This document shows positions 7,468-16,746 of a stretch of 64,000 bases of DNA, piece after piece (position 1 is the stretch's first letter; each line of letters opens with the position of its first letter). The notes beneath the pieces are model-generated. The model did no database searches. It saw only the letters and a program-made list of their open reading frames with translations, and was not told the origin of the DNA. The DNA is from Firmicutes bacterium HGW-Firmicutes-7 (GTDB lineage Bacteria > Bacillota > Clostridia > Lachnospirales > Vallitaleaceae): NCBI GenBank assembly GCA_002841375.1, contig PGZO01000014.1, forward strand, positions 1-64,000. The letters run 5' to 3'. The translations under genes and the position numbers were made by a program.

Positions 7468-9564
7468 ATGTCAAGAGTTTATTCAATGGAATTGGCCGGT
7501 AGAACTTTAAGTGTTGAAATCGGCAAAGTAGCAGAACAAGCAAGCGGTGCTGCACTAGTAAGATATGGGGATACGGTTGTGCTATCAACGGCAACGGCAT
7601 CAGAGAAGCCAAGACAAGGTATTGATTTTTTCCCATTAAGTGTAGATTATGATGAAAGAATGTATGCAGTCGGAAAGATTCCAGGAGGTTTTATAAAAAG
7701 GGAAGGTAGGCCTTCAGAAAATTCTGTGTTAACATCACGAGTTATTGATAGACCTATTCGTCCACTTTTTCCTGACGATTATAGAAATGATTGTGCTATT
7801 GTAAATACAGTACTATGTGTAGACAATGATTGTCAGCCAGAGATTGCAGCAATGATTGGATCATCTGTTGCGTTATCTATTTCAGATATTCCTTTTCAAG
7901 GACCAATATCTACAGTTATTATGGGACTTGTTAACGGAGAAATTATTGTGAATCCTAATCAGGACCAAAGAGAGATAACAGAAGCATCTGTTATTGTTTC
8001 ATCAACTAAGAACAAGGTAGTTATGATTGAAGCTTCTGCAAATGAAGTTTCTGAAGACATCATTATTAAATCAATTGCAAAAGCACATGAAGTAAATCAA
8101 AAGATTGTACAATGGATCGAAGGCATTGTTGAAAAAGAAGGTAAAGCAAAACACGAATATGAAAAATCAGATGTACCGAAAGATATGTTTGCTGCAGTAA
8201 AAGAAATCATTAGTAGTGATAGAATGGAAGAAGCAGTTTTTACAGATGTAAAACAAGTACGTGAAGAACGCATCTCTGTAATTAAAAAAGAACTTGAAGA
8301 AAAGCTTCTTGAAATAAATGAAGAGTGGCTACCTTATCTTGGCGAGGCAATGTACAAGTATGAAAAGGCTACTGTTAGAAAGATGATCTTAAAGGACAAT
8401 AAAAGACCTGATGGTCGTGCATTAGATGAAATTAGAACGCTTACTGCTGAAGTAGACTTTTTACCTAAATCTCATGGTACTGGTTTATTTAGCCGTGGTC
8501 AAACCCAAGTATTAACAATTACGACCTTGGGACCACTTTCAGAAGCACAACATTTAGATGGATTAGATGAATTAGTAACATCAAAAAGATACATTCATCA
8601 TTATAATTTTCCGTCCTTCTCAGTTGGTGAATCAAGACCAAATAGAGGACCAGGAAGAAGAGAAATTGGTCATGGTGCATTAGCAGAAAAAGCTTTAATA
8701 CCAGTACTACCATCAGAAGCAGAATTTCCTTATGCAATACGATTGGTTTCAGAAGTATTAAGCTCTAATGGCTCAACTTCACAAGGCAGTATTTGTGCGA
8801 GTACATTATCCTTAATGGCTGCAGGTGTACCAATTAAAGCACCAGTTGCAGGTATCTCATGTGGTTTAGTAACTGGAGATAATGATGATGACTATGTACT
8901 TTTAACAGATATTCAAGGACTTGAAGACTTCTTTGGAGATATGGACTTTAAAGTCGCAGGGACACACAAAGGAATTACTGCAATTCAAGTTGATATGAAA
9001 GTTAAAGGTATTAGTCAAGAAATTATTGAGAAAGCGATTCATCAAACTAGAAAAGCTAGACTGTATATATTAGATGAAGTAATGTTAAAAGCAATAGATA
9101 AACCTAGAGAAGAATTATCTGAGCATGCACCAAAGATCCTTCAAATGACTATAAATCCTGAGAAAATTAGTGAGGTTATTGGTGCTAGAGGAAAAGTTAT
9201 CAATAAAATCATAGAAGATACAGGCGTTAAAATTGACATCGAAGATGATGGTCGTGTATTTATTTGTAGTAGCAATACGGCAAAAGCTAACGAAGCAATA
9301 AAAATTATTGAAACAATCGTAAATGGCGTTGAAGTAGGAAGCATTTATACAGGTAAAGTGGTTCGAGTGACTGCATTTGGTGCTTTTGTTGAATTAGTGC
9401 CTGGTAAAGATGGCTTAGTTCATATATCAAAGCTTGCTAAAGAAAGAGTAAATAAGGTTGAAGATGTAGTTAATGTTGGCGATGAAATTATGGTTAAGGT
9501 AATGGAAATTGATCAACAAGGAAGAATTAATCTGTCTAGAAAAGCAATTCTAGAAGAAGAATAA
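7468..9564 (+). CDS. pnp: Polyribonucleotide nucleotidyltransferase (PNPase)
   Basis: PNPase is a trimeric 3'-5' phosphorolytic exoribonuclease in mRNA turnover. The 698 residues show two RNase PH-like core domains (about 1-215 and 310-545) separated by an all-helical linker, with FFPLSVDYDERMYAVGKIPGGFIKREGRPSE split across motifs GGFIKREGRPS and, in the second core, RGQTQVLT and SNGSTSQGSICA. A KH domain (EVIGARGKVINKI, about 570) and an S1 domain (GAFVELVPGKDGLVHIS, about 635) end the protein. AAAGGAG lies 6 bases before the ATG. Its leader contains a long hairpin (7361-7446), and a second strong hairpin follows the stop. Confidence 0.97.
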   Translation: MSRVYSMELAGRTLSVEIGKVAEQASGAALVRYGDTVVLSTATASEKPRQGIDFFPLSVDYDERMYAVGKIPGGFIKREGRPSENSVLTSRVIDRPIRPLFPDDYRNDCAIVNTVLCVDNDCQPEIAAMIGSSVALSISDIPFQGPISTVIMGLVNGEIIVNPNQDQREITEASVIVSSTKNKVVMIEASANEVSEDIIIKSIAKAHEVNQKIVQWIEGIVEKEGKAKHEYEKSDVPKDMFAAVKEIISSDRMEEAVFTDVKQVREERISVIKKELEEKLLEINEEWLPYLGEAMYKYEKATVRKMILKDNKRPDGRALDEIRTLTAEVDFLPKSHGTGLFSRGQTQVLTITTLGPLSEAQHLDGLDELVTSKRYIHHYNFPSFSVGESRPNRGPGRREIGHGALAEKALIPVLPSEAEFPYAIRLVSEVLSSNGSTSQGSICASTLSLMAAGVPIKAPVAGISCGLVTGDNDDDYVLLTDIQGLEDFFGDMDFKVAGTHKGITAIQVDMKVKGISQEIIEKAIHQTRKARLYILDEVMLKAIDKPREELSEHAPKILQMTINPEKISEVIGARGKVINKIIEDTGVKIDIEDDGRVFICSSNTAKANEAIKIIETIVNGVEVGSIYTGKVVRVTAFGAFVELVPGKDGLVHISKLAKERVNKVEDVVNVGDEIMVKVMEIDQQGRINLSRKAILEEE

Positions 9565-9593
9565 TAATAAAGTTTGCACTTCAAGATTAGATC

Positions 9594-9632
9594 GTAATGA
9601 TGCAAATGTCTTCGTGACAATTGCATCATTAC
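9594..9632 (+). other. 12-bp perfect hairpin after pnp
   Basis: GTAATGATGCAA (9594-9605) is the perfect complement of TTGCATCATTAC (9621-9632); inside, TGTC/GACA pair after one A-A mismatch around a TTCGT loop. The sequence after it is only weakly T-rich (ttatatataag), so it may be a terminator of low efficiency or an RNA stability/processing element between pnp and the M16 peptidase gene. Confidence 0.65.
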
Positions 9633-9665
9633 TTATATATAAGCGTATAAACAGGAGGTATTTTA

Positions 9666-10940
9666 ATGGTTAAAACGGCTAGATTAAAAAATGGTATATG
9701 TGTTATTGGAGAAGAAAATAATTTTGTTCGTACTCTATCCGTTGGGATATGGATACGTAACGGTTCAATAGATGAAGATGAATCTACTAATGGTATTTCA
9801 CATTTTATAGAGCACATGCTTTTTAAGGGTACTAAAAAAAGAACAGCTAGAGATATTGCGGATGAGATGTCTGAGGTAGGAGGACGAATCAATGCTTTTA
9901 CTTCAAAAGAATATATGTGTTATTATGCCCATGTTTTGGACAATCACTTTGATGTAGCATTAGATGTACTATCTGATATGATTTGTAATTCAACCTTTAA
10001 TGAAGAAGAGATTGAAAAAGAGAAGGGGGTAATACTTGAGGAAATTAAAATGTGTGAAGATTCACCAGAAGATTTGGTCATGGATGCGTTAGAACATAAT
10101 GTATGGCAGGGACATTCTTTAAGCTATAATATATTAGGAACTCAAGATAACATTAAAAAATTTTCAAGGAGTGATATATTATCATACCTAGAAAAGCATT
10201 ATATTGCTGAAAATATGGTTATATCAGTAGTAGGGAAAATGGATTTTGATAATGTTTTAGTTCAATTAGAAGAGAGCTTTGCAACGATTAAAACAAATAA
10301 ATCAATTGAAAGAATTGATAATGCAACCTATAAAAGGATTTTTACTGCCAAAAACAAAGATATTGAACAAGCACATATTTGTATGTCATTTCCAAGCATA
10401 TCTTATGAATCTGAAAAAGTTTATATGCTGTCGATTTTGAATACAATTATTGGTGGAGGTATCAATTCAAGGCTCTTTCAAAGCATTAGAGAAGAAAAAG
10501 GGCTAGCATATGTAGTATATTCTTATCCTGAATCCTACAAGTATGGTGGTTTATTTAATATATATGCTGCTTCAAGTCCAGTACAAATTGAGGAAGTGCT
10601 TACTGCTATAATAGATGAACTTGACAAGCTTATTAAAAAAGGGTTTAATAAAAAAGAGCTAAATATGACGAAAGAACAAATAAAAAGCAATTTGATTATT
10701 GGTCTTGAGAGCATGAATGCTAGAATGTCGAATTATGGCAAGTCAAAATTAATATTAGACACCATTAAATCGCAAGATGAAATTATTGAAAAAATTAACG
10801 AAGTAACATTGGAATCCTTAATTGAATTTTCTAAGGAAATATTAGATCCGTTAAAAATGAGTGTATCTATTATCGGGAATCTAGATGAAATTAATGTTGA
10901 AAGGATTGAAGAAATATGCAAAAGATCAAAGTTTTCATAG
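9666..10940 (+). CDS. M16-family zinc peptidase (YmxG/MlpA-like)
   Basis: The 424-residue protein belongs to the insulinase/processing-peptidase M16B family. The inverted zinc motif HFIEH lies at 46-50 (His46, Glu49, His50) with the third ligand glutamate around 126 in [10 protein letters not shown]. The C-terminal half carries the [20 protein letters not shown] segment typical of M16 partner domains. ACAGGAGGT precedes the ATG. Position directly after pnp matches Bacillus pnpA-ylxY-mlpA, where MlpA is a putative processing protease. The physiological substrate is unknown. The C-terminus overlaps dut by 25 bases. Confidence 0.92.
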   Translation: MVKTARLKNGICVIGEENNFVRTLSVGIWIRNGSIDEDESTNGISHFIEHMLFKGTKKRTARDIADEMSEVGGRINAFTSKEYMCYYAHVLDNHFDVALDVLSDMICNSTFNEEEIEKEKGVILEEIKMCEDSPEDLVMDALEHNVWQGHSLSYNILGTQDNIKKFSRSDILSYLEKHYIAENMVISVVGKMDFDNVLVQLEESFATIKTNKSIERIDNATYKRIFTAKNKDIEQAHICMSFPSISYESEKVYMLSILNTIIGGGINSRLFQSIREEKGLAYVVYSYPESYKYGGLFNIYAASSPVQIEEVLTAIIDELDKLIKKGFNKKELNMTKEQIKSNLIIGLESMNARMSNYGKSKLILDTIKSQDEIIEKINEVTLESLIEFSKEILDPLKMSVSIIGNLDEINVERIEEICKRSKFS

Positions 10941-11365
10941 AACAAACCGTTGAAGGAACAGATTTACCTATCCCTCAATATATGAGTGAACAAGCGGCAG
11001 GGATGGATTTGTATGCTTGTGTGGAGGAAGATGAAATACTGCACAAGGGTGAGATTAAACTTATTGGGACAGGCATAAAAATAGCTTTGCCAGAAGGGTA
11101 CGAGGCACAAATTAGACCTAGAAGTGGGCTTGCGTTAAAATATGGAATTACATTAGTAAACGCTCCGGGAACAATTGATGCGGATTACCGTGGAGAAATT
11201 AAAATAATTATGTTAAATGTAGGAAAAGAGGATTTCATCATTAAAAGAGGTGAGCGAATCGCTCAAATGGTTATAAATAAGATCGAACAAATCCATTGGG
11301 AAGTTGTTGAAACACTTGAAGAGAGTATTAGAGGTGCTGGTGGCTTTGGGCATACAGGTCAATAA
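10916..11365 (+). CDS. dut: Deoxyuridine 5'-triphosphate nucleotidohydrolase
   Basis: dUTPase hydrolyses dUTP to dUMP and pyrophosphate, keeping uracil out of DNA. All five motifs of the trimeric family appear in 149 residues: [35 protein letters not shown] and the C-terminal GAGGFGHTG that closes over the active site. The start lies inside the M16 peptidase gene (25-base overlap), with only a weak AAGGA upstream, suggesting translational coupling. Confidence 0.95.
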   Translation: MQKIKVFIEQTVEGTDLPIPQYMSEQAAGMDLYACVEEDEILHKGEIKLIGTGIKIALPEGYEAQIRPRSGLALKYGITLVNAPGTIDADYRGEIKIIMLNVGKEDFIIKRGERIAQMVINKIEQIHWEVVETLEESIRGAGGFGHTGQ

Positions 11366-11389
11366 TTCATAGTTAAGGAGCGGCTAGAG

Positions 11390-13972
11390 ATGATTAAACT
11401 TATTATGGATGCGGCGCTAATATCCGTATTTTGGTTTATTGCATTATATACATTAAAATTAGAACGTATTGAGCAGATAATTATAACGAAACCTAGAGTA
11501 ATATTTGGAAGAAAAATCATACTACTTTGTAAAGCGATTATTTTATTTTGGATGATTATAGAAGCAGGAATACTTATCGGTGGTAACATGAACTTTTTCA
11601 GCTTCATCAGAAATATTATCAGTGCACCTGTAATCTCTCATGGATTGTATATTGTAAACCTTTTTATACTGTTTACATCAACAAGACATTTAACTGGAAA
11701 GGCACTTGAGTCAGAAAAGTATCTCTTAAAATCACATAGAAAAGCGGTAACTTTTGCAAATGGCTTAGTGGTACTAAGTATATCAATAATGGTTTTTTAT
11801 TTCCAAGGTATATATTGGGGTGAATTTAACTATATCTACAGTAGTCAAGGCGAAATTAGCCTTCAAATTGAAGCTATTATTGATGGACTATTAATATTAC
11901 TTCCAGGAATAATGATATTAGTAAATGCTATAAGATATTTAAAACAAGCTAAAATTAGAAAGCTTGCATTTAGAGTATCGATACCAATGGTCTTATTAAT
12001 GGGATTCACTCAATCGATAATGACAAAGCTTGTCGTTTTCTATGATTTTTACATTTTTATTCATAAGCTTTTTTTAGAGCAATTTGGCGTTAGAATTAAA
12101 AATGATCCGGATGATAAGTTGTTAATTGCATCTTCTCTTTCTTTTGGAACAATAAATGCAAAGATTAACGTATATTTTTTAACTGCATATTTTTCTACAA
12201 TATTTATTTTATGGACATCTCAAGCAAGTCCATTACCAATTTATTATAGTGTATATGCAAATGGGTTAGCGGTTTCATTGCTATTTTCAATAGCAATAAT
12301 CTTCTTCTGGGTTTTAGAATCAGCTGCTCGTTCAATTGAGAAACTAAGTAAGTACTTTAGAATAATGTTTATCCCTTCGTTATTGATATTAACAATAATG
12401 CCATTTTATACGAGCTTTGCTAATGTTAATACATTTATTAGAAATTCAGAGGTAATATCAGTATATCACAAGATGGCTTTAGCGCTTGGAAGTGATAAAA
12501 TCTTATTTTTTCTTTGCCTTATGTTTATGCAAGCAGCTGTTGCGTATATACTTCATATTGTAACGGGAGAGGCACATAATGATAGACATTATTATTCTAT
12601 ATTACCAATTATTGGGATCGTACAAGTTATGGTGCTATCAATAATGTATCCGATTTTTTTGCTTATTCCTCCATATACCATATATGAAAATAGAAGTGCA
12701 TTTGGAATTTTTATTATTTTATTATGCATTGCGATAACCTTAATCATGGGGCAAACTTCGTATGAACTGTTTACTTCGAGTAGGAGTGAGTGGTCGTCAT
12801 ATGTAAATGATTATTGGAAAGATAGGATAAGGGTTATATTAATAGTCGGCATTATTACAGGATTATCTTTTATACCACTTGGTACGATTATAAGCAATCC
12901 AATACATAATATTAATATAAAATTTGCTTGGGAACAAAACTATAATGCATCAGGAGAATTGTTTTTTGTGAATTCCATGATGCAATCTACAGATATAAGT
13001 TACACAAATATTTTAATGAATGACAATAAGAGTCGTTCAAAAATAATAACAATATCAACGGCTGATGGGCATGTATTATGGGAAAAAAATTATACAGATC
13101 ATTATGTTGGTAACAAAGTATGGAGAAATAATACGGCAGTACTTACTAAAGTCAAAAATACCGGGTTTTCCATTATTGATCTGAAGACAGGTGTTATCGT
13201 TTATGATTATAGTGTAAATGATTTAGAGGCTCAAAATTTAAACATTGAGATTAACGATAGGACTGTGTTATATACTTCGGATACTGAACAATTCGTATTT
13301 GATATGGAATATGGTTTAATGAAGCTGGATACACTTGGCAATAATTACTATAAATTAATAGATGGAGATCAATGCGCACTAACTAAAAATGATGATGTAT
13401 ATTTATATAATTATGAACGATGGGAAAAAATGAGTGGCGTATATAATATTGTCGATGCTGAACTAGTTTATTATGATAGAAATGGTCTTATTGTTTTTAA
13501 TAAAGAAAATATTGTTAAATATAATTATTATTTAACTGAGCAAATTAGTACTACTTATAATAAAAGCTTCGAACATATCATGACAAACAACAATGATTAT
13601 TATAATAGAATAAAAAATCAAGTCGCCTTTTACCTGTATAATAAGGACGAAGTGTTTGCGTATATATTCGATACGAAGAATTTTACTTACAAGATCATTT
13701 CTTTAGAGCAAAGAATAAAAGAGTTTAAGGATTATCAAAAATTAAAATTTGTTGATCATGAGGGAAGTTATTTTCTATATGATAACTTTCAATTTACCCT
13801 ATATGAAAATGAAAATATCATAGCTAGACAATGGTTTCAATTACCATTAACTGAATTAGAACATCCAAAAAGTAATTATGGCATAGTCGGTACACCAATT
13901 AAAGTTAATGGCAAAATTATTTGGATAGAAAAAGAAGGTGTGGCCCACGCAGTTTCTATTCTCGTTCAATAA
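11390..13972 (+). CDS. Large multi-pass membrane protein with extracytoplasmic propeller-like tail
   Basis: I do not recognise this 860-residue protein. About twelve or thirteen hydrophobic segments cover residues 1-505 (for example around 5-22, 44-63, 122-140, 260-275, 325-345, 370-390, 440-455, 485-505). The remaining 350 residues are hydrophilic and probably outside the membrane. That part has repeated strand-rich patterns such as IITISTADGHVLWEKNY and FSIIDLKTGVIVYDYS, which resemble PQQ/WD-type beta-propeller blades; this is inference. GGAGCGG precedes the ATG. It lies 24 bases after dut and ends at a strong terminator, so it is the last gene of the pnp-M16-dut unit. Lying next to dpaA may hint at an envelope or spore role, but nothing proves it. 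Confidence 0.8.
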   Translation: MIKLIMDAALISVFWFIALYTLKLERIEQIIITKPRVIFGRKIILLCKAIILFWMIIEAGILIGGNMNFFSFIRNIISAPVISHGLYIVNLFILFTSTRHLTGKALESEKYLLKSHRKAVTFANGLVVLSISIMVFYFQGIYWGEFNYIYSSQGEISLQIEAIIDGLLILLPGIMILVNAIRYLKQAKIRKLAFRVSIPMVLLMGFTQSIMTKLVVFYDFYIFIHKLFLEQFGVRIKNDPDDKLLIASSLSFGTINAKINVYFLTAYFSTIFILWTSQASPLPIYYSVYANGLAVSLLFSIAIIFFWVLESAARSIEKLSKYFRIMFIPSLLILTIMPFYTSFANVNTFIRNSEVISVYHKMALALGSDKILFFLCLMFMQAAVAYILHIVTGEAHNDRHYYSILPIIGIVQVMVLSIMYPIFLLIPPYTIYENRSAFGIFIILLCIAITLIMGQTSYELFTSSRSEWSSYVNDYWKDRIRVILIVGIITGLSFIPLGTIISNPIHNINIKFAWEQNYNASGELFFVNSMMQSTDISYTNILMNDNKSRSKIITISTADGHVLWEKNYTDHYVGNKVWRNNTAVLTKVKNTGFSIIDLKTGVIVYDYSVNDLEAQNLNIEINDRTVLYTSDTEQFVFDMEYGLMKLDTLGNNYYKLIDGDQCALTKNDDVYLYNYERWEKMSGVYNIVDAELVYYDRNGLIVFNKENIVKYNYYLTEQISTTYNKSFEHIMTNNNDYYNRIKNQVAFYLYNKDEVFAYIFDTKNFTYKIISLEQRIKEFKDYQKLKFVDHEGSYFLYDNFQFTLYENENIIARQWFQLPLTELEHPKSNYGIVGTPIKVNGKIIWIEKEGVAHAVSILVQ

Positions 13973-14011
13973 GTGAAGTGATAACTGACGACATAAAATA
14001 TACATAATATA

Positions 14012-14049
14012 ATACACCAATAATTTGATTGTTATTGGTGTATTTTTTT
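14012..14049 (+). terminator. Intrinsic terminator after the 860-residue membrane protein
   Basis: ATACACCAATAA (14012-14023) pairs perfectly with TTATTGGTGTAT (14032-14043) across an 8-base loop and is followed by seven Ts (14043-14049). Confidence 0.92.
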
Positions 14050-14098
14050 ACCTAACGAAAGAAGTCACCCATTTCTTTAAGTGGGGGTAACTTACTTC
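14050..14098. repeat. Dispersed CCTAACGAA-type element
   Basis: This copy reads ACCTAACGAAAGAAGTCACCC followed after a short T-rich gap by GTGGGGGTAACTTACTTCG. The ends GAAGT and ACTTACTTC, and CACCC and GTGGG, are complementary, giving a potential hairpin. Shared pieces occur at 5230, 16618, 33074 and 50160. Confidence 0.5.
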
Positions 14099-14126
14099 GA
14101 AAATCAGGCATTTAAGTGTTCTATCT

Positions 14127-14156
14127 GCACATAAAGAGAGGTAAAAACATAAATTA
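14127..14156 (+). promoter_or_regulatory. Candidate sigma-K promoter of dpaA-dpaB
   Basis: GCAC (14127-14130) and CATAAATTA (14148-14156) are 17 bases apart. The second box fits the sigma-K -10 consensus CATAnnnTA and the first its -35 AC core. In Bacillus subtilis spoVF is sigma-K-dependent. A start near 14163 would leave almost no leader for the TTG at 14169 and favours the GTG at 14190. Confidence 0.5.
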
Positions 14157-14189
14157 ATATTAAGAACATTGAATCTGCGTGGTGTTTAC

Positions 14190-15020
14190 GTGAAAAAAGC
14201 AATTGGAATTATTGGAGGAGATTTAAGACAACGTTATTTGGCGGATGTACTTCTAAAGCCTGTTGTCTTTTTTGCCAATGAAAGTATTAATGAAAGAGAA
14301 ACAGTGATAAAAGTTTGCAATCTTTCAGATATTTTTTTAGAAAGTGATATTATTATAGCCCCGATTCCCTTTAGTAGAGATAAAAAACATGTCTACTCTA
14401 AATATTTTGTAGAGGTAGTTTCAATAGAATCCTTTATTTCAAAGATCACGAAAGATAACATCATTATTGGTGGACCTTTTACAGATGAAGTATTAGCAGA
14501 CTTTAAAAACATTGGTTGTTCGGTAATTGATATAACAGACATAGAGACTTTTAAATTAAAAAACGCCATTCCAACCGCTGAAGGTGTTATTGCAGAAATA
14601 ATTCATAAATTAGATTGTACAATTCATGGAAGTAAAGGGCTAATATTGGGCTACGGTTATTGTGGTAAACGGATGGCAAAAAATCTTAAAGACTTAGGTG
14701 CATCAGTGGAGGTTTATACGTTAAACTCAATAGAAGAACGAGCTGTGCCAAACAACGGTTTGAATTTATTATGTGAGTTACCTCCAAATAAAAAATATAA
14801 TTATATTATTAATACAATACCTAAAGTTGTTTTGGAGGCCGAGAGAATTCTAGCGTGTACGACACTTTTTATTGATATTACGGAAGCTTATCAAATGGAT
14901 CATGATTGCTTTGTTAAGATGAGAGGAATTCCTGGTAGATTTTCTCCAAGGACTGCAGGAACAATTATTGGCGAAATATTAAATGAATTAATCAAGAGTG
15001 TGACAGGAGAGAATGATTAA
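14190..15020 (+). CDS. dpaA: Dipicolinate synthase subunit A (SpoVFA)
   Basis: With DpaB this NAD(P)-binding subunit makes dipicolinic acid from dihydrodipicolinate in the mother cell during sporulation. The protein starts VKKAIGIIGGDLRQRYLA, has the middle segment NAIPTAEGVIAEIIHKLDCTIHGSK split by the family, a Rossmann motif GYGYCGKRMA (about 158-167), NTIPKVV, and the terminal GRFSPRTAGTIIGEIL. I chose the GTG at 14190 (276 residues), which aligns with the family N-terminus and suits the candidate sigma-K promoter; a TTG at 14169 would add seven residues. No good Shine-Dalgarno precedes either. It overlaps dpaB by one base. Confidence 0.93.
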   Translation: MKKAIGIIGGDLRQRYLADVLLKPVVFFANESINERETVIKVCNLSDIFLESDIIIAPIPFSRDKKHVYSKYFVEVVSIESFISKITKDNIIIGGPFTDEVLADFKNIGCSVIDITDIETFKLKNAIPTAEGVIAEIIHKLDCTIHGSKGLILGYGYCGKRMAKNLKDLGASVEVYTLNSIEERAVPNNGLNLLCELPPNKKYNYIINTIPKVVLEAERILACTTLFIDITEAYQMDHDCFVKMRGIPGRFSPRTAGTIIGEILNELIKSVTGEND

Positions 15021-15616
15021 TGGAACGATTAAAAAATATTAAAATTGGATACGCGATATCTGGGTCGTTTTGTACTTTTAAAAACATTATAGAACCCATT
15101 AAAAAGCTAATTGATGAAGGTGCAGAAGTATTTCCAATAATGTCAGCAAATGCAAGTACAATTAATACCCGCTTTGGTGAAGCGAAAGTATTTGTTGCAC
15201 TGATTGAGAAGATAACTGGTCATTTAGTACAAACAAAAATTGAAGAAACTGAACTTATTGGACCTCATAATCCGTATGATGCGTTAATAGTAGCACCATG
15301 CACTGGAAATACGTTCGCAAAGCTTGCAAATGCCATTACCGATACGTCTGTACTCATGGCTATAAAGGCAACACTTAGAAATGGTAAGCCAGTCGTCCTT
15401 GGCATAGCGTCTAATGATGCATTAGGACTTAATATGAAAAATCTGGGGGTTTTAATGAACACACCCAACTTGTATTTTGTCCCCTTTGGACAGGATGATT
15501 ATACGCGTAAGAAAAACTCCTTAGTTGCCAAGATGGATTTGATTTTTGAAACGTTAATGAGTGCATTAAGTGGAAAGCAAATTCAACCAATTCTTATAAC
15601 CTATAAAAAGGAATAA
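15020..15616 (+). CDS. dpaB: Dipicolinate synthase subunit B (SpoVFB)
   Basis: DpaB is the flavoprotein-like partner of DpaA, required for dipicolinate accumulation in the spore core. The 198-residue product has the flavoprotein fold signature IGYAISGSFCTFKN at its N-terminus, then NPYDALIVAPCTGNTFAKLA (about 87-106) and GKPVVLGIASNDALG. Its ATG overlaps the dpaA stop (TAATG), showing translational coupling; GGAGAG lies upstream inside dpaA. Presence of dpaAB is good evidence for an endospore former. Confidence 0.94.
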   Translation: MERLKNIKIGYAISGSFCTFKNIIEPIKKLIDEGAEVFPIMSANASTINTRFGEAKVFVALIEKITGHLVQTKIEETELIGPHNPYDALIVAPCTGNTFAKLANAITDTSVLMAIKATLRNGKPVVLGIASNDALGLNMKNLGVLMNTPNLYFVPFGQDDYTRKKNSLVAKMDLIFETLMSALSGKQIQPILITYKKE

Positions 15617-15735
15617 AAAAAGTTTTCTTAACGCATAATATGATAAGTAATCTTTAGATATAAATACCTTACTATTGGAAAATCCCACCTTTATTGGAAA
15701 AGAAAATATAAAATACTGCACAGGAGGTGGTTTGT

Positions 15736-16506
15736 GTGGATCAAGATACAAAGGAAAAAATGTCTACTACTTCTGATTCTGATGAATCTTCAGGAGAAAG
15801 CTCAAAAGAAGGAGAAAATGAAAACTCAAATGATCATGTTAAGGAATACGGACAAACTGTTATTGAGAATAAAGACTTAAATAAACGTATTCATTGTTTA
15901 ACTATTATAGGACAGGTTGAAGGGCATGTATGCTTGCCTCAACAAAACAAAACAACAAAATATGAGCATGTTTTACCACAGTTGGCTAATATTGAAGAAG
16001 ATGATAATATTGATGGTATTCTTATACTCATAAATACAGTTGGAGGTGATGTTGAAGCCGGACTAGCTATAGCTGAAATGGTTGCATCGTTAAGTAAACC
16101 TACAGTTTCCTTAGTACTAGGAGGAGGACATTCTATTGGCGTACCTTTAGCAGTAGCTTCGAATTATTCTTATATTGTACCAAGTGCAACGATGACGATA
16201 CACCCTATAAGAATGAATGGAACTGTAATAGGGGTTGCTCAAACCTTTGAATACTTAGATAAGATGCAGGATCGAATTATTGATTTTGTAACCTCAAACT
16301 CAAAAATATCACAGGACCGTCTTAGAGAGCTCATGTTAAATCGCAATCAATTATCTAAAGACGTTGGGAGTATAATTGTTGGTAAGGAGGCTGTAGACTT
16401 AGGTATCATTGATGAACTAGGTGGTATTAAAGATGCACTTAAAAAGATTTACTCATTTATAGAAGAAAAAAAAGATGAAAAAAATAATGTAGATAATGAT
16501 AAATAA
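15736..16506 (+). CDS. tepA: ClpP-class serine protease TepA (YmfB-like)
   Basis: TepA-like ClpP-fold proteases have been linked to secretion and to degradation of SASP-type spore proteins in Bacillus. The 256-residue protein has an acidic, Ser/Glu-rich N-terminal stretch, then a ClpP-like core with NTVGGDVEAGLAIAEMV, the nucleophile motif GGGHSIGVPLAVAS (Ser in GHSIG), MTIHPIRMNG with the catalytic His, and C-terminal GKEAVDLGIIDELGG. A longer frame could start at GTG 15727, but AGGAGG (15722-15727) overlaps that codon; GTG 15736, 8 bases downstream, is the credible start. It sits between dpaB and spoIIIE, as in Bacillus. Confidence 0.92.
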   Translation: MDQDTKEKMSTTSDSDESSGESSKEGENENSNDHVKEYGQTVIENKDLNKRIHCLTIIGQVEGHVCLPQQNKTTKYEHVLPQLANIEEDDNIDGILILINTVGGDVEAGLAIAEMVASLSKPTVSLVLGGGHSIGVPLAVASNYSYIVPSATMTIHPIRMNGTVIGVAQTFEYLDKMQDRIIDFVTSNSKISQDRLRELMLNRNQLSKDVGSIIVGKEAVDLGIIDELGGIKDALKKIYSFIEEKKDEKNNVDNDK

Positions 16507-16513
16507 GTAGTTT

Positions 16514-16551
16514 AAAGGATATAGCAATAAAAATATTGTTATATCCTTTTT
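16514..16551 (+). terminator. Intrinsic terminator after tepA
   Basis: AAAGGATATAGCAATA (16514-16529) pairs with TATTGTTATATCCTTT (16534-16549), 16 pairs with one wobble/mismatch, loop AAAA, ending in TTTTT. Confidence 0.9.
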
Positions 16552-16585
16552 AACTTACTAGGAAACCTTTTATGAAATATATTCA

Positions 16586-16657
16586 CGAGGATTTTAATTC
16601 GGCGTAGCCGATTTTCATCCCCCCCTAAAAACAGTATTGGGGTGTAACTTGCTTGGT
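16586..16657. repeat. Composite intergenic repeat between tepA and spoIIIE
   Basis: The left half, CGAGGATTTTAATTCGGCG followed by TAGCCGATTTTCAT, contains a TCGGC-GTA-GCCGA hairpin (16599-16611) and resembles elements at 29234-29268 and 27064-27088. The right half (CCCCCCC, spacer, TTGGGGTGTAACTTGCTT) resembles the second half of the 14050 element. No coding frame is evident in the 240-base spacer. Confidence 0.45.
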
Positions 16658-16746
16658 TTAAATATTAACTTGAAATAATTGGTGAAAACAGTTAGAATAT
16701 TAAATAGAGTTTTTAATGGTCACCATAATAATGAAAGGGGATCGTA

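Noticed and set aside
15727-15735. Upstream GTG start of tepA
   Set aside because: The Shine-Dalgarno AGGAGG overlaps this codon; GTG 15736 is correctly spaced.
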